DNA from: Pseudopedobacter sp035496935
GTDB taxonomy: Bacteria; Bacteroidota; Bacteroidia; Sphingobacteriales; Sphingobacteriaceae
Direction of reading: 5' to 3'
Assembly: GCA_035496935.1 (NCBI GenBank)
Contig: DATJED010000023.1
Coordinates: forward strand, 248,001 to 312,000
Length of the DNA stretch: 64,000 nucleotides
Of this stretch, positions 9,646 to 19,092 are shown one piece after another. Both the position numbers and the translations under genes were made by a program. Every line of letters begins with the position of its first letter. The stretch's first letter is position 1. The notes beneath the pieces are model-generated. The model was not told the origin of the DNA, ran no database searches, and was given only the letters and a program-made list of their open reading frames with translations.

Positions 9646-9861
9646 TTAACGCTTAGATTTTTCTCTGTAATTTGGTAAAGAATTGGCAAGCAATACAATA
9701 CCAAGACCTCCAATAGCTAATCCGCCAAAAAATATTCCAGCAGCAGCGTGTGTTCCACTGTCAGAATCTGCAGGATTGAAAGAGTGCGCATTAGTTAAAA
9801 CCACTGAACCTACTACTATTAAAACTCCAATAATTAGGATAATTGTACCAATACTTTTCAT
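9646..9861 (-). CDS. small two-helix membrane protein, function unknown
   Basis: 71 residues with one hydrophobic segment at about 4-24 and another at about 41-60, joined by a loop with HSFNPADSDSGTH. It ends in a basic tail (REKSKR). I do not recognise the family. It looks genuine because of its ATG start, biased hydrophobic composition and a good terminator downstream. It stands alone between corA and the MFS operon, all on the minus strand. Confidence 0.7.
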   Translation of the reverse strand: MKSIGTIILIIGVLIVVGSVVLTNAHSFNPADSDSGTHAAAGIFFGGLAIGGLGIVLLANSLPNYREKSKR

Positions 9862-9976
9862 TATGTCATTGTTTTGTTGGGCAAATATAATGATAAATAC
9901 TTATCTCTTTAAATTATCTCATTTTTTTGAGAGAGTACTATTAAAGTAACGATCGAATCTTTAAACAGCTAAAAAC

Positions 9977-11122
9977 TTAATCTCTAAACCACCCCTTTCT
10001 AGCAAAATACCAAATCTGTCCAATGGCTATCACAGCCATTAAAATCAAAACATAAATATAACCATCCTTCATGTACAATTCGGGCATGTTTGTAGGCAAT
10101 ACTTTTCCTGTTTTTGGATCTTGATAGGCGAAATTCATCCCGTAAACGCCTGCTATAAAGGTTATAGGAATAAAAACAGCCGATATAATGGTTAAAGTTT
10201 TCATTACCTCGTTCATTTTATTGCTAATTAACGAGAGGTAAATATCCAACAAACTTGTGGAGGTTTCACGCATACTTTCAATTAAATCAATTACTTGTAT
10301 GCTATGGTCGTAAGCGTCTTTAAGGTAAACACGTGTTTCATCGTTAACCAAAGGATTGGGCGACCTAATTAAGTCGTTCAGTTTATCGCGTTCGGGCCAG
10401 GCGGCTCTCCTCATAGTTATCATCAGTTTTTTTACGCCCTGTATCCTAAACATCAGCTGTTTTCGTGGTTTTTGGTAAAGATGATCTTCCACGATTTCCA
10501 ACTCGTCCCCAAGTCGGTTTACAATTGTAAAATAATGATCAATAACGGTATCCATAATGGCGTATAGCATATACGATGGGCCTAGCTTTCTGATATTTCC
10601 ACTAGCGTTTTTTCTGAGCCGATTTCTAACTGGGTCAAGTATATCGTCATAATCTTCCTGAAAGCTGATGAGTAACTTGTCAAAAAGCAAAAAAGAAAGT
10701 TGTTCGTTATTTAACTGCAAGCCTTTATCTAATTCGAGCATACGGCTAATTACAAAATTATAATTTCCGTATTCCTCATTTTTTGGTCGTTGGTGAATAT
10801 TAACAATATCCTCCATTACCAAAGTGTTTACATTAAATTTTTTCTGAATAAAATCTAAAACCTCCTGTGTGCCGAGCCCTTCTACGTCAATCCAATGAAA
10901 ATATTCGGGATATTTTTCGGTAAAGGCTACCGCCTCTGTAATGCTAGTTGTTTGTAATTCTTCTAAGATGCCCTCTTTGTATGAAAACACAAAAATGTTA
11001 CTGGGCAAAGCGCTTTCTGTAATGAAAAAACTTCCTGGCACTTGACCCGGAATACTCACTCTTTTACGGCGGATCACATTAATTCGCGGTACACGGATGT
11101 TGGATAACGGGTTCTTTATCAT
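9977..11122 (-). CDS. corA: CorA-family magnesium/cobalt transporter
   Basis: A 381-residue inner-membrane divalent cation channel. The large N-terminal cytosolic domain is followed by two C-terminal membrane helices. The first ends in the diagnostic YGMNF motif near residue 330, and the second (YIYVLILMAVIAIGQIWYF) precedes a basic tail (RKGWFRD). Length is normal. It starts 3 bases after the stop of the WbqC-like gene, so the two are translated from one mRNA. Confidence 0.95.
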   Translation of the reverse strand: MIKNPLSNIRVPRINVIRRKRVSIPGQVPGSFFITESALPSNIFVFSYKEGILEELQTTSITEAVAFTEKYPEYFHWIDVEGLGTQEVLDFIQKKFNVNTLVMEDIVNIHQRPKNEEYGNYNFVISRMLELDKGLQLNNEQLSFLLFDKLLISFQEDYDDILDPVRNRLRKNASGNIRKLGPSYMLYAIMDTVIDHYFTIVNRLGDELEIVEDHLYQKPRKQLMFRIQGVKKLMITMRRAAWPERDKLNDLIRSPNPLVNDETRVYLKDAYDHSIQVIDLIESMRETSTSLLDIYLSLISNKMNEVMKTLTIISAVFIPITFIAGVYGMNFAYQDPKTGKVLPTNMPELYMKDGYIYVLILMAVIAIGQIWYFARKGWFRD

Positions 11123-11125
11123 GCC

Positions 11126-11737
11126 TTAAAAGAATTTCGACGCTTGCGGACCTTGATTGAATAGTAAATCAACAACACTTAAATTGTTTTGGTAACCGTA
11201 TTTATCCTCAAAAACCTGAAAATAAGGCTTGTTTTGATAATCAGACTGGTTTTTCCAGTTTAACGACTGGCGAAAATCCGTTAAATCACTATAGCTTTTT
11301 TCATACTCTACAGTAAAATCATAAGTTATCGGTAGTTTGATAGCTTTTAAAATCACATCCAAAAGCGCCAAATTGTAATCAAATAAAAATTCGAATTTTT
11401 TATGGTAGAATGGATGAAAAACATCTTCATAAAACTCGAAATACGATGAACTTCTGTAACTTGTTTCTAAACTTAACCAATGAATGCGCTGCCAGTTATC
11501 TTCATTGCTGATTTTAATATCTTTATAAGGTGTATGGTTGTTACTGCCTTTTTTTACCGGAACCGCTAAATTTAATTTGCCGTTTGGTCCGGCAATTACA
11601 GTTCTGTTTCTACTGGTTTGCTTTGGGTAATTTTCGTGTTTTTCAAGTAAAATGGTGTTTTCTTTATGGTTTTGCAGATTTTTAAAGAATTCTACACTCG
11701 GGAGATAAAACAAAGGAAAGACAGCGCCTTTTTCCAT
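11126..11737 (-). CDS. WbqC-like family protein
   Basis: 203 residues. An N-terminal FPLFYLPSVEFFKNL resembles the YLP..YF opening of the WbqC family, followed by a basic NRTVIAGPNGKLNLAVPVKK stretch and IHWLSLETSYRSSSYFEFY, both typical. WbqC-like proteins are found in polysaccharide loci and as widespread single genes in Bacteroidota; their biochemical role is poorly known. It is co-transcribed with corA (3-base gap) and divergent from the acyltransferase gene across 42 bases. Confidence 0.85.
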   Translation of the reverse strand: MEKGAVFPLFYLPSVEFFKNLQNHKENTILLEKHENYPKQTSRNRTVIAGPNGKLNLAVPVKKGSNNHTPYKDIKISNEDNWQRIHWLSLETSYRSSSYFEFYEDVFHPFYHKKFEFLFDYNLALLDVILKAIKLPITYDFTVEYEKSYSDLTDFRQSLNWKNQSDYQNKPYFQVFEDKYGYQNNLSVVDLLFNQGPQASKFF

Positions 11738-11779
11738 TTCTATTTTTTTATGTTTGCAGTTAAATATTGAACGAAATTA

Positions 11780-12652
11780 ATGATAAATAAAGGGCTTTCT
11801 AAAGTAATCGTATTTTTTTTGTACGCGTTATCGCTGTTGCCCATGTCTGTTTTGTATTTATTTTCTGATGTGCTTTTTTATCTTCTTTATTATGTAATTA
11901 AGTACCGTAAAGGTGTTGTTGGCAAAAATTTGAAAAATTCTTTCCCGGATAAAAGCCTCGCAGAGTTAAAAGCTATTGAAAAAAAGTATTTCAGTTATTT
12001 GGCCGATTTAATCTTCGAAGTGATAAAAATGATTTCGGCTTCACCGGCTTTTATAGAAAGCAGATACACTTTTTCAAACCAAGAACTGGTTAAAAAGTAT
12101 GAAGATAAAAGCCAGAGCTATCTTTTTGCAGTTGGCCATTATGGAAATTGGGAGTGGAGTACTATTGTTACCCCTTTGGTTACCAAAGCCCAAAGCCTAA
12201 TTATTTATAAACCTTTGAACAACGATTTTTTTAATGATTTTTTTACTAAAATTAGAGAAAAAAGTGGTTCAAGAATGATTAGGATGAAAACCGCAATACG
12301 GGAAATAATTAAAAATAAAAACGAACTTACGGTTACTGTTTTTGCAGCAGATCAAACACCCGCTAGAGGAGAAATACGAGAATATGTTGATTTTTTACAT
12401 CAGCCAACGCCTATTTTTTTAGGTTTGGAAAAAATTGCCAAGAGCACTGATTATCCGGTTATTTTTTGCGACATCACGCGTGTAGGAAGGGGATATTATC
12501 ACTGCGATTTTAAACTGATTAGCGATAAACCCTCAGAAACGCAGGAAATGGAGATCACCAAAAAGCATGTGCAGATTTTGGAAGATCGTATAAATGAAGA
12601 ACCGGCCTATTGGCTATGGTCGCACAAACGTTGGAAATACAAACCAAAATAG
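11780..12652 (+). CDS. lipid A biosynthesis-type lysophospholipid acyltransferase
   Basis: 290 residues of the HtrB/LpxL acyltransferase family. It has an N-terminal membrane anchor (hydrophobic to about residue 40), the H-x4-E catalytic motif in GHYGNWEW (H120, E125), and a FAADQTPARGE block characteristic of the second conserved region. It probably adds a secondary acyl chain to lipid A or a related lipid on the inner face of the membrane. A glycosyltransferase follows 3 bases later, suggesting an envelope glycolipid operon. Confidence 0.9.
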   Translation: MINKGLSKVIVFFLYALSLLPMSVLYLFSDVLFYLLYYVIKYRKGVVGKNLKNSFPDKSLAELKAIEKKYFSYLADLIFEVIKMISASPAFIESRYTFSNQELVKKYEDKSQSYLFAVGHYGNWEWSTIVTPLVTKAQSLIIYKPLNNDFFNDFFTKIREKSGSRMIRMKTAIREIIKNKNELTVTVFAADQTPARGEIREYVDFLHQPTPIFLGLEKIAKSTDYPVIFCDITRVGRGYYHCDFKLISDKPSETQEMEITKKHVQILEDRINEEPAYWLWSHKRWKYKPK

Positions 12653-12655
12653 TTA

Positions 12656-13678
12656 ATGAACAGTCCGAGTGTTGCAGTAGTTATTTTAAATTGGAATGGA
12701 AGAAAGTTTTTAGAACAATATCTGCCATCTGTGTTCAACTCGTCCTATACTAATCTGCAGGTTATTGTTGGAGACAACCATTCTACAGATGATTCCGTGG
12801 CTTACCTAGCAGAAAATTTCCCTTTAGTAAAAGTGATACAGAATGCCGAAAATTATGGCTTTTCTGAAGGTTATAACAAGGTTTTGGCACAAGTTGAAGC
12901 CGACTATTTTGTGCTTTTAAACTCGGATGTTGAAGTGCATCATCATTGGATAAAGCCTGTAATTGATTTGATGGAAAGCGATGAAAATATTGCTATTGCA
13001 CAGCCCAAAATAAAATCTGTAATTAATCGAAACGAGTTTGAATATGCGGGTGCAGCCGGTGGGTTTTTAGATATTTTGATGTATCCGTTTTGCAGAGGGC
13101 GAATTTTTGAAACCATAGAACAGGATAAAAACCAATATAATAACGATTGCGAAATCTTTTGGGCATCTGGCTGTGCATTATTTATTAAATCATCTGTTTG
13201 GAAAAGGGTAAAAGGTTTAGATGCCAATTTTTTTGCCCACATGGAAGAAATTGATCTGTGCTGGCGGGTAAAAAATTTAGGCTACAAGGTAATGTGCTGT
13301 GCAAAATCAACGGTTTGGCATTTGGGCGGCGGTACATTGGCTGTTGAAAGTCCGCGGAAAACATTCCTTAACTTCCGTAACAACTATTATTTAATCCGTA
13401 AAAATTTAAAACCAAGTAAGGCTTTATGGATTATACCAATTAGGTTTTGTTTGGATTTTTTGGCGCTCATAAAGTATGTATTTGCCGGAAAATTCGGGAA
13501 CGCAATGGCAATATCCAAAGCACACAGAAATGTTATTTTGAGTTTTTTTTCTGATAAAATAAAGTTTAATAAAGATATCTCACCAAAACCTAACACAACC
13601 GGTTTGTACAAAAACAGCATCGTTTGGGATTATTTTGTACTCAAAAATAAAACCTTCAATAAACTTCGTAAATCGTAA
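12656..13678 (+). CDS. glycosyltransferase family 2
   Basis: 340 residues. The N-terminal GT-A fold shows VVILNWNGRKFLEQYLPS, the nucleotide-binding GDNHSTDDS and the metal-binding LNSDVEV (near 92). A central EIDLCWRVKNLGYKV region is the usual acceptor/base region, and a hydrophobic segment near 250-275 may contact the membrane. It resembles rhamnosyltransferase-like GT2 enzymes; donor and acceptor are not predictable. It is immediately downstream of the acyltransferase and immediately upstream of an MFS gene. Confidence 0.92.
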   Translation: MNSPSVAVVILNWNGRKFLEQYLPSVFNSSYTNLQVIVGDNHSTDDSVAYLAENFPLVKVIQNAENYGFSEGYNKVLAQVEADYFVLLNSDVEVHHHWIKPVIDLMESDENIAIAQPKIKSVINRNEFEYAGAAGGFLDILMYPFCRGRIFETIEQDKNQYNNDCEIFWASGCALFIKSSVWKRVKGLDANFFAHMEEIDLCWRVKNLGYKVMCCAKSTVWHLGGGTLAVESPRKTFLNFRNNYYLIRKNLKPSKALWIIPIRFCLDFLALIKYVFAGKFGNAMAISKAHRNVILSFFSDKIKFNKDISPKPNTTGLYKNSIVWDYFVLKNKTFNKLRKS

Positions 13679-13682
13679 AACA

Positions 13683-14855
13683 TTGTTCTTAAAAAAAACC
13701 GATACGCTAATTATGGCAATCGCCACGGCGTTTATAGTGGCAAATATTTATTATAGCCAGCCCTTAATAGTATTAATAGCAAAAGAATTTAACATCAGTT
13801 CGGCAGTAGCAGGGCACACATCTTACCTTACCCAAGCCGGTTATGCTGTAGGTTTGTTGTTTTTAGTGCCTTTGGGCGATATGCTGGAGCGTAGAAAGCA
13901 AATTGTGTTTACTACCGTTTTGGCGGTGCTTTCGCTGATTATGGCCGCAACTGCAAAATCTTTTCCTGTTTTAGAGATAGCCTGTTTTTTAATTGGTTTT
14001 AGTTCTTGTGTACCCCAACTTATTTTACCACTTTCTGCACATTTAGCGGCGCCAGAACAACGTGGAAAAGTGGTGGGGATTATCATGAGCGGTTTATTGG
14101 TTGGGATTTTGGCCTCACGAACTTTAAGCGGATTTATTGGGGAAATATACGGTTGGCGGGTTATGTTTTACATTGCTGCCGTAATTTGTGTAGCCATCAT
14201 ATTTTTAATTCAGTTTCGCTTTCCGCAGAGTTTCCCAAATTTCAAGGGCAATTATAAAATGTTGATGAGCTCCATTACTTCACTGGTAAAAAACGAACCG
14301 GTTTTAAGAGAAGCTTCTTTCATTAACTTTTTCGTATTTATGATTTTCGGGAGTTTTTGGACCAATATGGTTTTGTTGCTGGCTAATAATCCTTACAATT
14401 TTGAGAGCGATCAAATAGGTTTGTTTGGATTGGTGGGAGCTGTTGGTGCACTTACCGCACCTTTAATTGGAAAAATAGGAGACAAAGCCAACCCGCGGAT
14501 TGCAGTTGGTTACGGTTTAGGCTTGCTTTTAATAGCGCAAATTGTGTTTTATTTTTTCGGCACACAGCTTTATTTCTTTATCGCCGGAATTATTTTGTTA
14601 GAAATGGGGCAACAGGCGGTACACGTAAGCAACCAAACCAGAGTTTACGCGTTGGATGCCACATCAAGAAATCGGTTGAATACCGTTTTAATGACCATGA
14701 GTTTTATTGGCGCCGCCTTAGGTTCTGCAATAGGTTTGGCCTTATGGCAGTTTAACGGTTGGGGCGCAATTTGCATTGCATCAGCAGTAATGGTAGTTTT
14801 AGGATTTTTAATTTATCTTTTCAACTATAAAAAAGAGCGTATCGCTAACTCGTAA
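13683..14855 (+). CDS. MFS transporter (multidrug/sugar exporter-like)
   Basis: About 390 residues with 12 hydrophobic segments. The opening ANIYYSQPLIVLIAKEF and GDMLERRKQIV in loop 2-3 mark a DHA-type exporter branch. Start choice: an upstream ATG at 13635 would overlap the glycosyltransferase by 44 bases, and an ATG at 13713 begins inside the first helix. A TTG at 13683, 5 bases after the preceding stop, gives MFLKKTDTLI before helix 1 and is preferred. The 3' end overlaps the convergent aroQ gene by 31 bases. Confidence 0.87.
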   Translation: MFLKKTDTLIMAIATAFIVANIYYSQPLIVLIAKEFNISSAVAGHTSYLTQAGYAVGLLFLVPLGDMLERRKQIVFTTVLAVLSLIMAATAKSFPVLEIACFLIGFSSCVPQLILPLSAHLAAPEQRGKVVGIIMSGLLVGILASRTLSGFIGEIYGWRVMFYIAAVICVAIIFLIQFRFPQSFPNFKGNYKMLMSSITSLVKNEPVLREASFINFFVFMIFGSFWTNMVLLLANNPYNFESDQIGLFGLVGAVGALTAPLIGKIGDKANPRIAVGYGLGLLLIAQIVFYFFGTQLYFFIAGIILLEMGQQAVHVSNQTRVYALDATSRNRLNTVLMTMSFIGAALGSAIGLALWQFNGWGAICIASAVMVVLGFLIYLFNYKKERIANS

Positions 14856-15238
14856 GATTTTAAACCAAAACCGGTAATAATTCCTTTGCAGTTTTTTGCC
14901 ATCATGCTGTGGTGCCTAAATTCTTCCCTGTTGTAAACGTTAGAAATATGTACTTCAACAACAGGTGTTTTAATGCCCGCAATTGCATCAGCAATAGCTA
15001 CAGAAGTATGAGTGTATGCTCCTGCGTTCATCACAATGCCCTCAAAAGAAAAACCAGTTTCATGTAGTTTGTTAACAATTTCTCCTTCAACATTACTTTG
15101 GTAATAGCTCAATTCAATTTCAGGAAAAATGGTTTTTAACGTCTCTAAAAACCTTTCAAAGCCTTCGCTTCCGTAAATCCCAGGTTCGCGTTTGCCCAGT
15201 AAATTCAAATTTGGACCGTTGATAATTTGTATCTTCAT
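14825..15238 (-). CDS. aroQ: type II 3-dehydroquinate dehydratase
   Basis: 137 residues catalysing dehydration of 3-dehydroquinate to 3-dehydroshikimate in the shikimate pathway. Signatures are IINGPNLNLLGKREPGIYG at the N-terminus, with the active-site Tyr of the flexible lid, then SNVEGEIVNKLHE, MNAGAYTHTSVAIADA and VEVHISNVYNREEFRHHS, the last holding the catalytic His. It is slightly short at the C-terminus compared with 145-150 residues but complete in motifs. It overlaps the MFS gene tail by 31 bases and is divergent from xerD. Confidence 0.96.
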   Translation of the reverse strand: MKIQIINGPNLNLLGKREPGIYGSEGFERFLETLKTIFPEIELSYYQSNVEGEIVNKLHETGFSFEGIVMNAGAYTHTSVAIADAIAGIKTPVVEVHISNVYNREEFRHHSMMAKNCKGIITGFGLKSYELAIRSFL

Positions 15239-15274
15239 GCACTCAAACTTATCATTAAATTTTTAAAACAAAAA

Positions 15275-16174
15275 GTGGATTGGCAATTAGCAAAAAAAGG
15301 TTTTAAAAACTACTTAAAATTGGAACGTTCTTTAGCCAAGCATTCCATTGAGGCTTATTTGCGAGATATTGATAAGATTTGCCAGTTTTTAGAAGCTAAT
15401 CAAAATCCGTTACTCCCTTTACAGGTGCAAGCCAAAGATTTAAAAGACATGCTGGTTTGGGTAAATAATTTAGGAATGTTGGCCACTACACAAGCTAGGT
15501 TAATCAGTGGTATTAAAGCTTTTTATAAGTATCTGGTAATGGAGGATTTTTTAAAGCAAAGTCCGGCCGAGCTGATTGAAACACCTAAAACTATACGTAA
15601 ACTTCCGGATGTATTAACCGTTTTAGAAATAGAGGAAATGATTGGTGCATTGGATTTAAGTAAGCCCGAAAATACGCGTAACAAAGCAATGCTGGAAACG
15701 CTGTACAGTTGCGGACTTCGTGTAAGCGAGCTTATTGGCTTAAAATTATCCAATTTTTATCCGGATGAGGAATTTGTGAAAATTACCGGAAAAGGAAACA
15801 AAGAGCGTTTGGTGCCGATTGGCCACACAGCAATTAAAAGTATAGAGATTTATAAAACCACAGTAAGAAACAAGGTTGATATTGTGAAGGGCAATGAAGA
15901 TTTTATTTTTTTGAATAGGAGAGGGAGCAAACTTAGCCGAATAAGTGTTTTTACCTTGATTAAAGATTTAGCGTTAAAAATAGGCTTACAAAAAAATATA
16001 AGTCCGCATACATTTAGACATTCTTTTGCGACACATTTAGTAGAAGGCGGTGCAGATTTAAGAGCCGTACAGGAAATGCTTGGGCATGAAAGCATCACTA
16101 CTACAGAAATTTACACGCATTTAGATAAAGATTTTTTAAAACAGACTATTCAAGCTTTTCATCCGAGGAGTTAA
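15275..16174 (+). CDS. xerD: site-specific tyrosine recombinase XerD
   Basis: About 299 residues. An N-terminal SAM-like core-binding domain (KNYLKLERSLAKHSIEAYLRDI) is followed by the catalytic domain, with R in CGLRVSEL, K in GKGNKER, HTFRH, H in LGHESI and the nucleophile Tyr in TTTEIYTH. It resolves chromosome dimers at dif together with FtsK. The open frame begins at 15227, but that start would overlap aroQ by 12 bases and add an atypical tail. The GTG at 15275 gives VDWQLAKKGF, which fits the family start. Divergent from aroQ, so its promoter must lie in or near the aroQ 5' end. Confidence 0.93.
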   Translation: MDWQLAKKGFKNYLKLERSLAKHSIEAYLRDIDKICQFLEANQNPLLPLQVQAKDLKDMLVWVNNLGMLATTQARLISGIKAFYKYLVMEDFLKQSPAELIETPKTIRKLPDVLTVLEIEEMIGALDLSKPENTRNKAMLETLYSCGLRVSELIGLKLSNFYPDEEFVKITGKGNKERLVPIGHTAIKSIEIYKTTVRNKVDIVKGNEDFIFLNRRGSKLSRISVFTLIKDLALKIGLQKNISPHTFRHSFATHLVEGGADLRAVQEMLGHESITTTEIYTHLDKDFLKQTIQAFHPRS

Positions 16175-16198
16175 TTGGTTTTTATTAAGTGATACTCT

Positions 16199-17050
16199 TT
16201 AATAACGTCTTATTAAAATATCATCTTTAAAAGTGACTCTTTGCTTTTCTCCGTTTGGATAAGTGATAAATCCATCGCCATCCTTAACTCCGTGGTCAAA
16301 ATTTCCGTCATAAACAGTCCCATCTCTAGAAATCCATTTTCCCTTTCCCGCTTTTTTGCCTTGTATATAACTGCCGATATATTTGTTTCCGTTTTTATAG
16401 CTGCAAGTTCCTAGCCCATGGCAATAGCCGTTAACCCAATCTCCGCTGTAAACATCGCCATTTGCGTACTGATAAACCCCTTTTCCGTTATACTTGTCTT
16501 TAAACCATTTCCCAGAATAAGTTCCTAATTTTGATTTGAAAACACCTTCTCCTTGGGCCATACCGTCAATAAAATCTCCCGTATAAACATTGCCATTTGG
16601 ATAAGTTAAGGTGCCTTTTCCATAGATGTTACCAAATAAGAAATCGCCGGTGTATCTTCTTCCATCACTAAACAAGAAATTTCCCTTACCACTACATTTT
16701 CCTTTTGCGAAGTAACCCTCATAAATGTTTCCATTTTTGTAAAGGTATTTTCCTTTCCCTTGTGGATTATAATCCGCTATTTCACCCACATATTTATCAC
16801 CATTAGAAAAAATAAGGTTGCCGTTAATGGGTAAACCTTTTATCCAATTGCCTTCAATAATCTCTTTATTTTTTAATACAATTTTTCCTTGCCCATCAAA
16901 TAATCCCTTTTTAAAGTTCCCTTCATAAACATCTCCGCCACTAGTAATATATTTTCCGAATCCGTTCTCGCAGTCACCGCTCACGCATGGGGATTGAGCC
17001 AGAGCATTGAAGCAAAGACCTAAGAATAGCAAAGGCAAAAGTTTTAGCAT
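16199..17050 (-). CDS. secreted MORN-repeat protein
   Basis: 283 residues. A signal peptide (MLKLLPLLFLGLCFNALAQ) is followed by about ten MORN repeats of the form YxGxFxxGxxxGxGxxxxxNG spanning residues 30-275. MORN repeats form an elongated beta-hairpin stack involved in protein or lipid contact. No enzymatic domain follows. The function is unknown; export to the periplasm or outer membrane is inferred from the signal sequence. It lies convergent to xerD with a 24-base gap and downstream of the helicase terminator. Confidence 0.88.
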   Translation of the reverse strand: MLKLLPLLFLGLCFNALAQSPCVSGDCENGFGKYITSGGDVYEGNFKKGLFDGQGKIVLKNKEIIEGNWIKGLPINGNLIFSNGDKYVGEIADYNPQGKGKYLYKNGNIYEGYFAKGKCSGKGNFLFSDGRRYTGDFLFGNIYGKGTLTYPNGNVYTGDFIDGMAQGEGVFKSKLGTYSGKWFKDKYNGKGVYQYANGDVYSGDWVNGYCHGLGTCSYKNGNKYIGSYIQGKKAGKGKWISRDGTVYDGNFDHGVKDGDGFITYPNGEKQRVTFKDDILIRRY

Positions 17051-17104
17051 AGCTTTAAAACTGAAATTTGGTAAGTTTATTTTATCCGGAAAACTGTTTT
17101 CAAT

Positions 17105-17136
17105 AAAAAAGGCTTCGGAAACAAATCCGAAGCCTT
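17105..17136 (-). terminator. Rho-independent terminator of DEAD-box helicase gene
   Basis: A perfect 11-bp stem (AAGGCTTCGGA at 17109-17119 and its complement at 17126-17136) with a 6-base loop, followed on the minus strand by six T. It lies 25 bases past the helicase stop. Confidence 0.9.
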
Positions 17137-17161
17137 AACTTAAAATAATAATAGAAAAAAT

Positions 17162-19078
17162 CTATCTATCGCCTCTACGGCCACCACCGTATCCGCCACC
17201 ACGGTTTCCACCGCCTTCTCTTTTATCGTCTCTGCGTTTTCCAGAGAAATCTCTGAAACCGCCACCGCTGTTTCCGCCGGTTCTTTCTCTGCGTTCACCG
17301 CCACTTCTGCGTTCGCCACCACCGTATCCACCACTATTTCTTTCTCTGCGTTCGCCACCGCCACGTCTTTCGCCACCGCCGTAACCACCGCGTCTTTCAC
17401 CGCCGCCGCTTCTGCGTTCGCCACCATCACCGCTTCCAGCTTCACCAGAAACTTCAATTCTTACATCACGTCCGTGGAAATCAATCGGTTTAAATGCTTC
17501 GGTAACTTTTTCTACTAAGTCGCTTTCAACTTCAAAGAAAGAAAAAACACCTTTCATGTCAATTTTACCAACTGAGCGGCCGTTGATTCCTGTATTATTA
17601 CAGATATAACCTAGTAAGTCGCCTCTTGTAAAATCATCAACAGCACCTAAATTAATAAACAAACGGGTAAATCCTGCGCTAGCGGTTCTGTCGCCTCTTT
17701 CTCTGCGCTCTCCTCTTTCGCCTCTTTCGCTATCTCTTCCTCTGTCATCGGCACTTGCATTTAAATCTCTCGCACCTTTGTAATAATCTAAAAAGCGGTT
17801 AAATTCTAAAGAAACAAAACGTTTGATGATATCTTCTTTGCTCATATCAACAAACTCATCCATAATACGTGGCAAGTATTGGTCGATCTGGCTATCGTTA
17901 ACTTCTACGGTTTGTACTTTGTGTACCAAGCCAAACAATTGTTTTTCAACAACATCAAAACCGGTAGGTACTTCCGCCTTGGTAAATTGCTTACCAATAA
18001 CTTTCTCTATTTGGCGGATTTTATGTAATTCTCTTGAATTGATAATAGCAATAGAAATACCTGTTTTACCAGCTCTACCAGTTCTACCACTACGGTGTGT
18101 GTAGTTTGCAATTTCATCTGGTAAAGAGTAATTGATAACGTGGGTAACCTCGTTAACATCAATACCACGAGCTGCTACGTCAGTTGCAATTAACAATTGT
18201 AAGCTTCTATCGCGGTAACGCTTCATTACCTTATCACGTTGTTGCTGAGATAAATCTCCGTGTAAAGCATCTGCGTTGTAACCATCTTTAACCAAAGATT
18301 CGGCAATTTCTTGTGTTTCAATTTTGGTACGGCAAAAAACGATACCAAAAATCTCCGGATTGTAATCAACAATACGTTTAAAAGCAGCGTATTTATCACG
18401 GGCTTTCACCACATAATATTCATGCTCGATATTTACGTTACCGGTGTTTTTAGTTCCCATGGTCAACTCTTTCGGGTCGGTCATGTAGTTTTGAGCAATT
18501 GCTCTAACTTCACGTGGCATGGTGGCAGAAAACAACCAAGTTTTTTTGGTGTCCGGAGTTGTTGATAAAATTTCATCAATATCCTCTTGGAAACCCATGT
18601 TCAACATCTCATCTGCTTCGTCTAAAACAACGTAGCCCACTTGTGAGAAATCGATGGCTTTTCTGTTCAAAATGTCTTTCATCCTGCCTGGAGTGGCAAC
18701 AACAATTTGAACACCCCTTTTAATGTCACGAAGTTGATTTACGATATTGGCACCGCCATATACCGCTACAACACTTGCATTAGGGAGATTTTTTGCATAA
18801 TTTTTAATGTCATTGCTAATCTGCAAACAAAGTTCGCGGGTTGGGCAAAGAATTAAAGCTTGAGGGAAATTTTTCTTGTAGTCTATTAGTTCTAAAAGTG
18901 GAAGACCAAATGCTGCGGTCTTTCCGGTTCCTGTCTGGGCTAATCCGACAAAATCGTTGCTGCCTGATAACAAAACCGGAATGGCACTTTCCTGTATCGG
19001 AGTTGGTTTTTCAAAACCCAACTCGGTTATCGCATTAACAATATCATGACGGATCCCCAATTCATTGAATGGGTTCAT
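17162..19078 (-). CDS. deaD: DEAD-box ATP-dependent RNA helicase with DbpA domain and RGG tail
   Basis: 638 residues. Helicase core: Q motif PTPIQ, Walker A AQTGTGKT (47-54), PTREL, PGR, DEAD, SAT and the motif VI block HRSGRTGRAGKTG. Residues about 470-545 form the RRM-like DbpA/CsdA RNA-binding domain (RLFINLGAVDDFTRGDLLGYI). The last about 85 residues are a low-complexity tail of GGERRxGG and RGG units, typical of RNA chaperone tails. Probable roles are ribosome assembly, mRNA turnover and cold response. A perfect promoter match lies 40 bases upstream and a small hairpin sits in the leader. Monocistronic. Confidence 0.95.
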   Translation of the reverse strand: MNPFNELGIRHDIVNAITELGFEKPTPIQESAIPVLLSGSNDFVGLAQTGTGKTAAFGLPLLELIDYKKNFPQALILCPTRELCLQISNDIKNYAKNLPNASVVAVYGGANIVNQLRDIKRGVQIVVATPGRMKDILNRKAIDFSQVGYVVLDEADEMLNMGFQEDIDEILSTTPDTKKTWLFSATMPREVRAIAQNYMTDPKELTMGTKNTGNVNIEHEYYVVKARDKYAAFKRIVDYNPEIFGIVFCRTKIETQEIAESLVKDGYNADALHGDLSQQQRDKVMKRYRDRSLQLLIATDVAARGIDVNEVTHVINYSLPDEIANYTHRSGRTGRAGKTGISIAIINSRELHKIRQIEKVIGKQFTKAEVPTGFDVVEKQLFGLVHKVQTVEVNDSQIDQYLPRIMDEFVDMSKEDIIKRFVSLEFNRFLDYYKGARDLNASADDRGRDSERGERGERRERGDRTASAGFTRLFINLGAVDDFTRGDLLGYICNNTGINGRSVGKIDMKGVFSFFEVESDLVEKVTEAFKPIDFHGRDVRIEVSGEAGSGDGGERRSGGGERRGGYGGGERRGGGERRERNSGGYGGGERRSGGERRERTGGNSGGGFRDFSGKRRDDKREGGGNRGGGYGGGRRGDR

Positions 19079-19092
19079 GATAATAAATAAGA

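Noticed and set aside
15275..16174. Tyrosine recombinase as a sign of an integrated element
   Set aside because: Sequence and context (divergent from aroQ; FtsK also in the window) fit housekeeping XerD, and no attachment site or cargo is seen.
17140..17457. 105-residue Ala/Val-rich open frame inside the helicase tail
   Set aside because: It is an alternate-frame reading of the repetitive RGG codons on the same strand, with no independent start context or motif.
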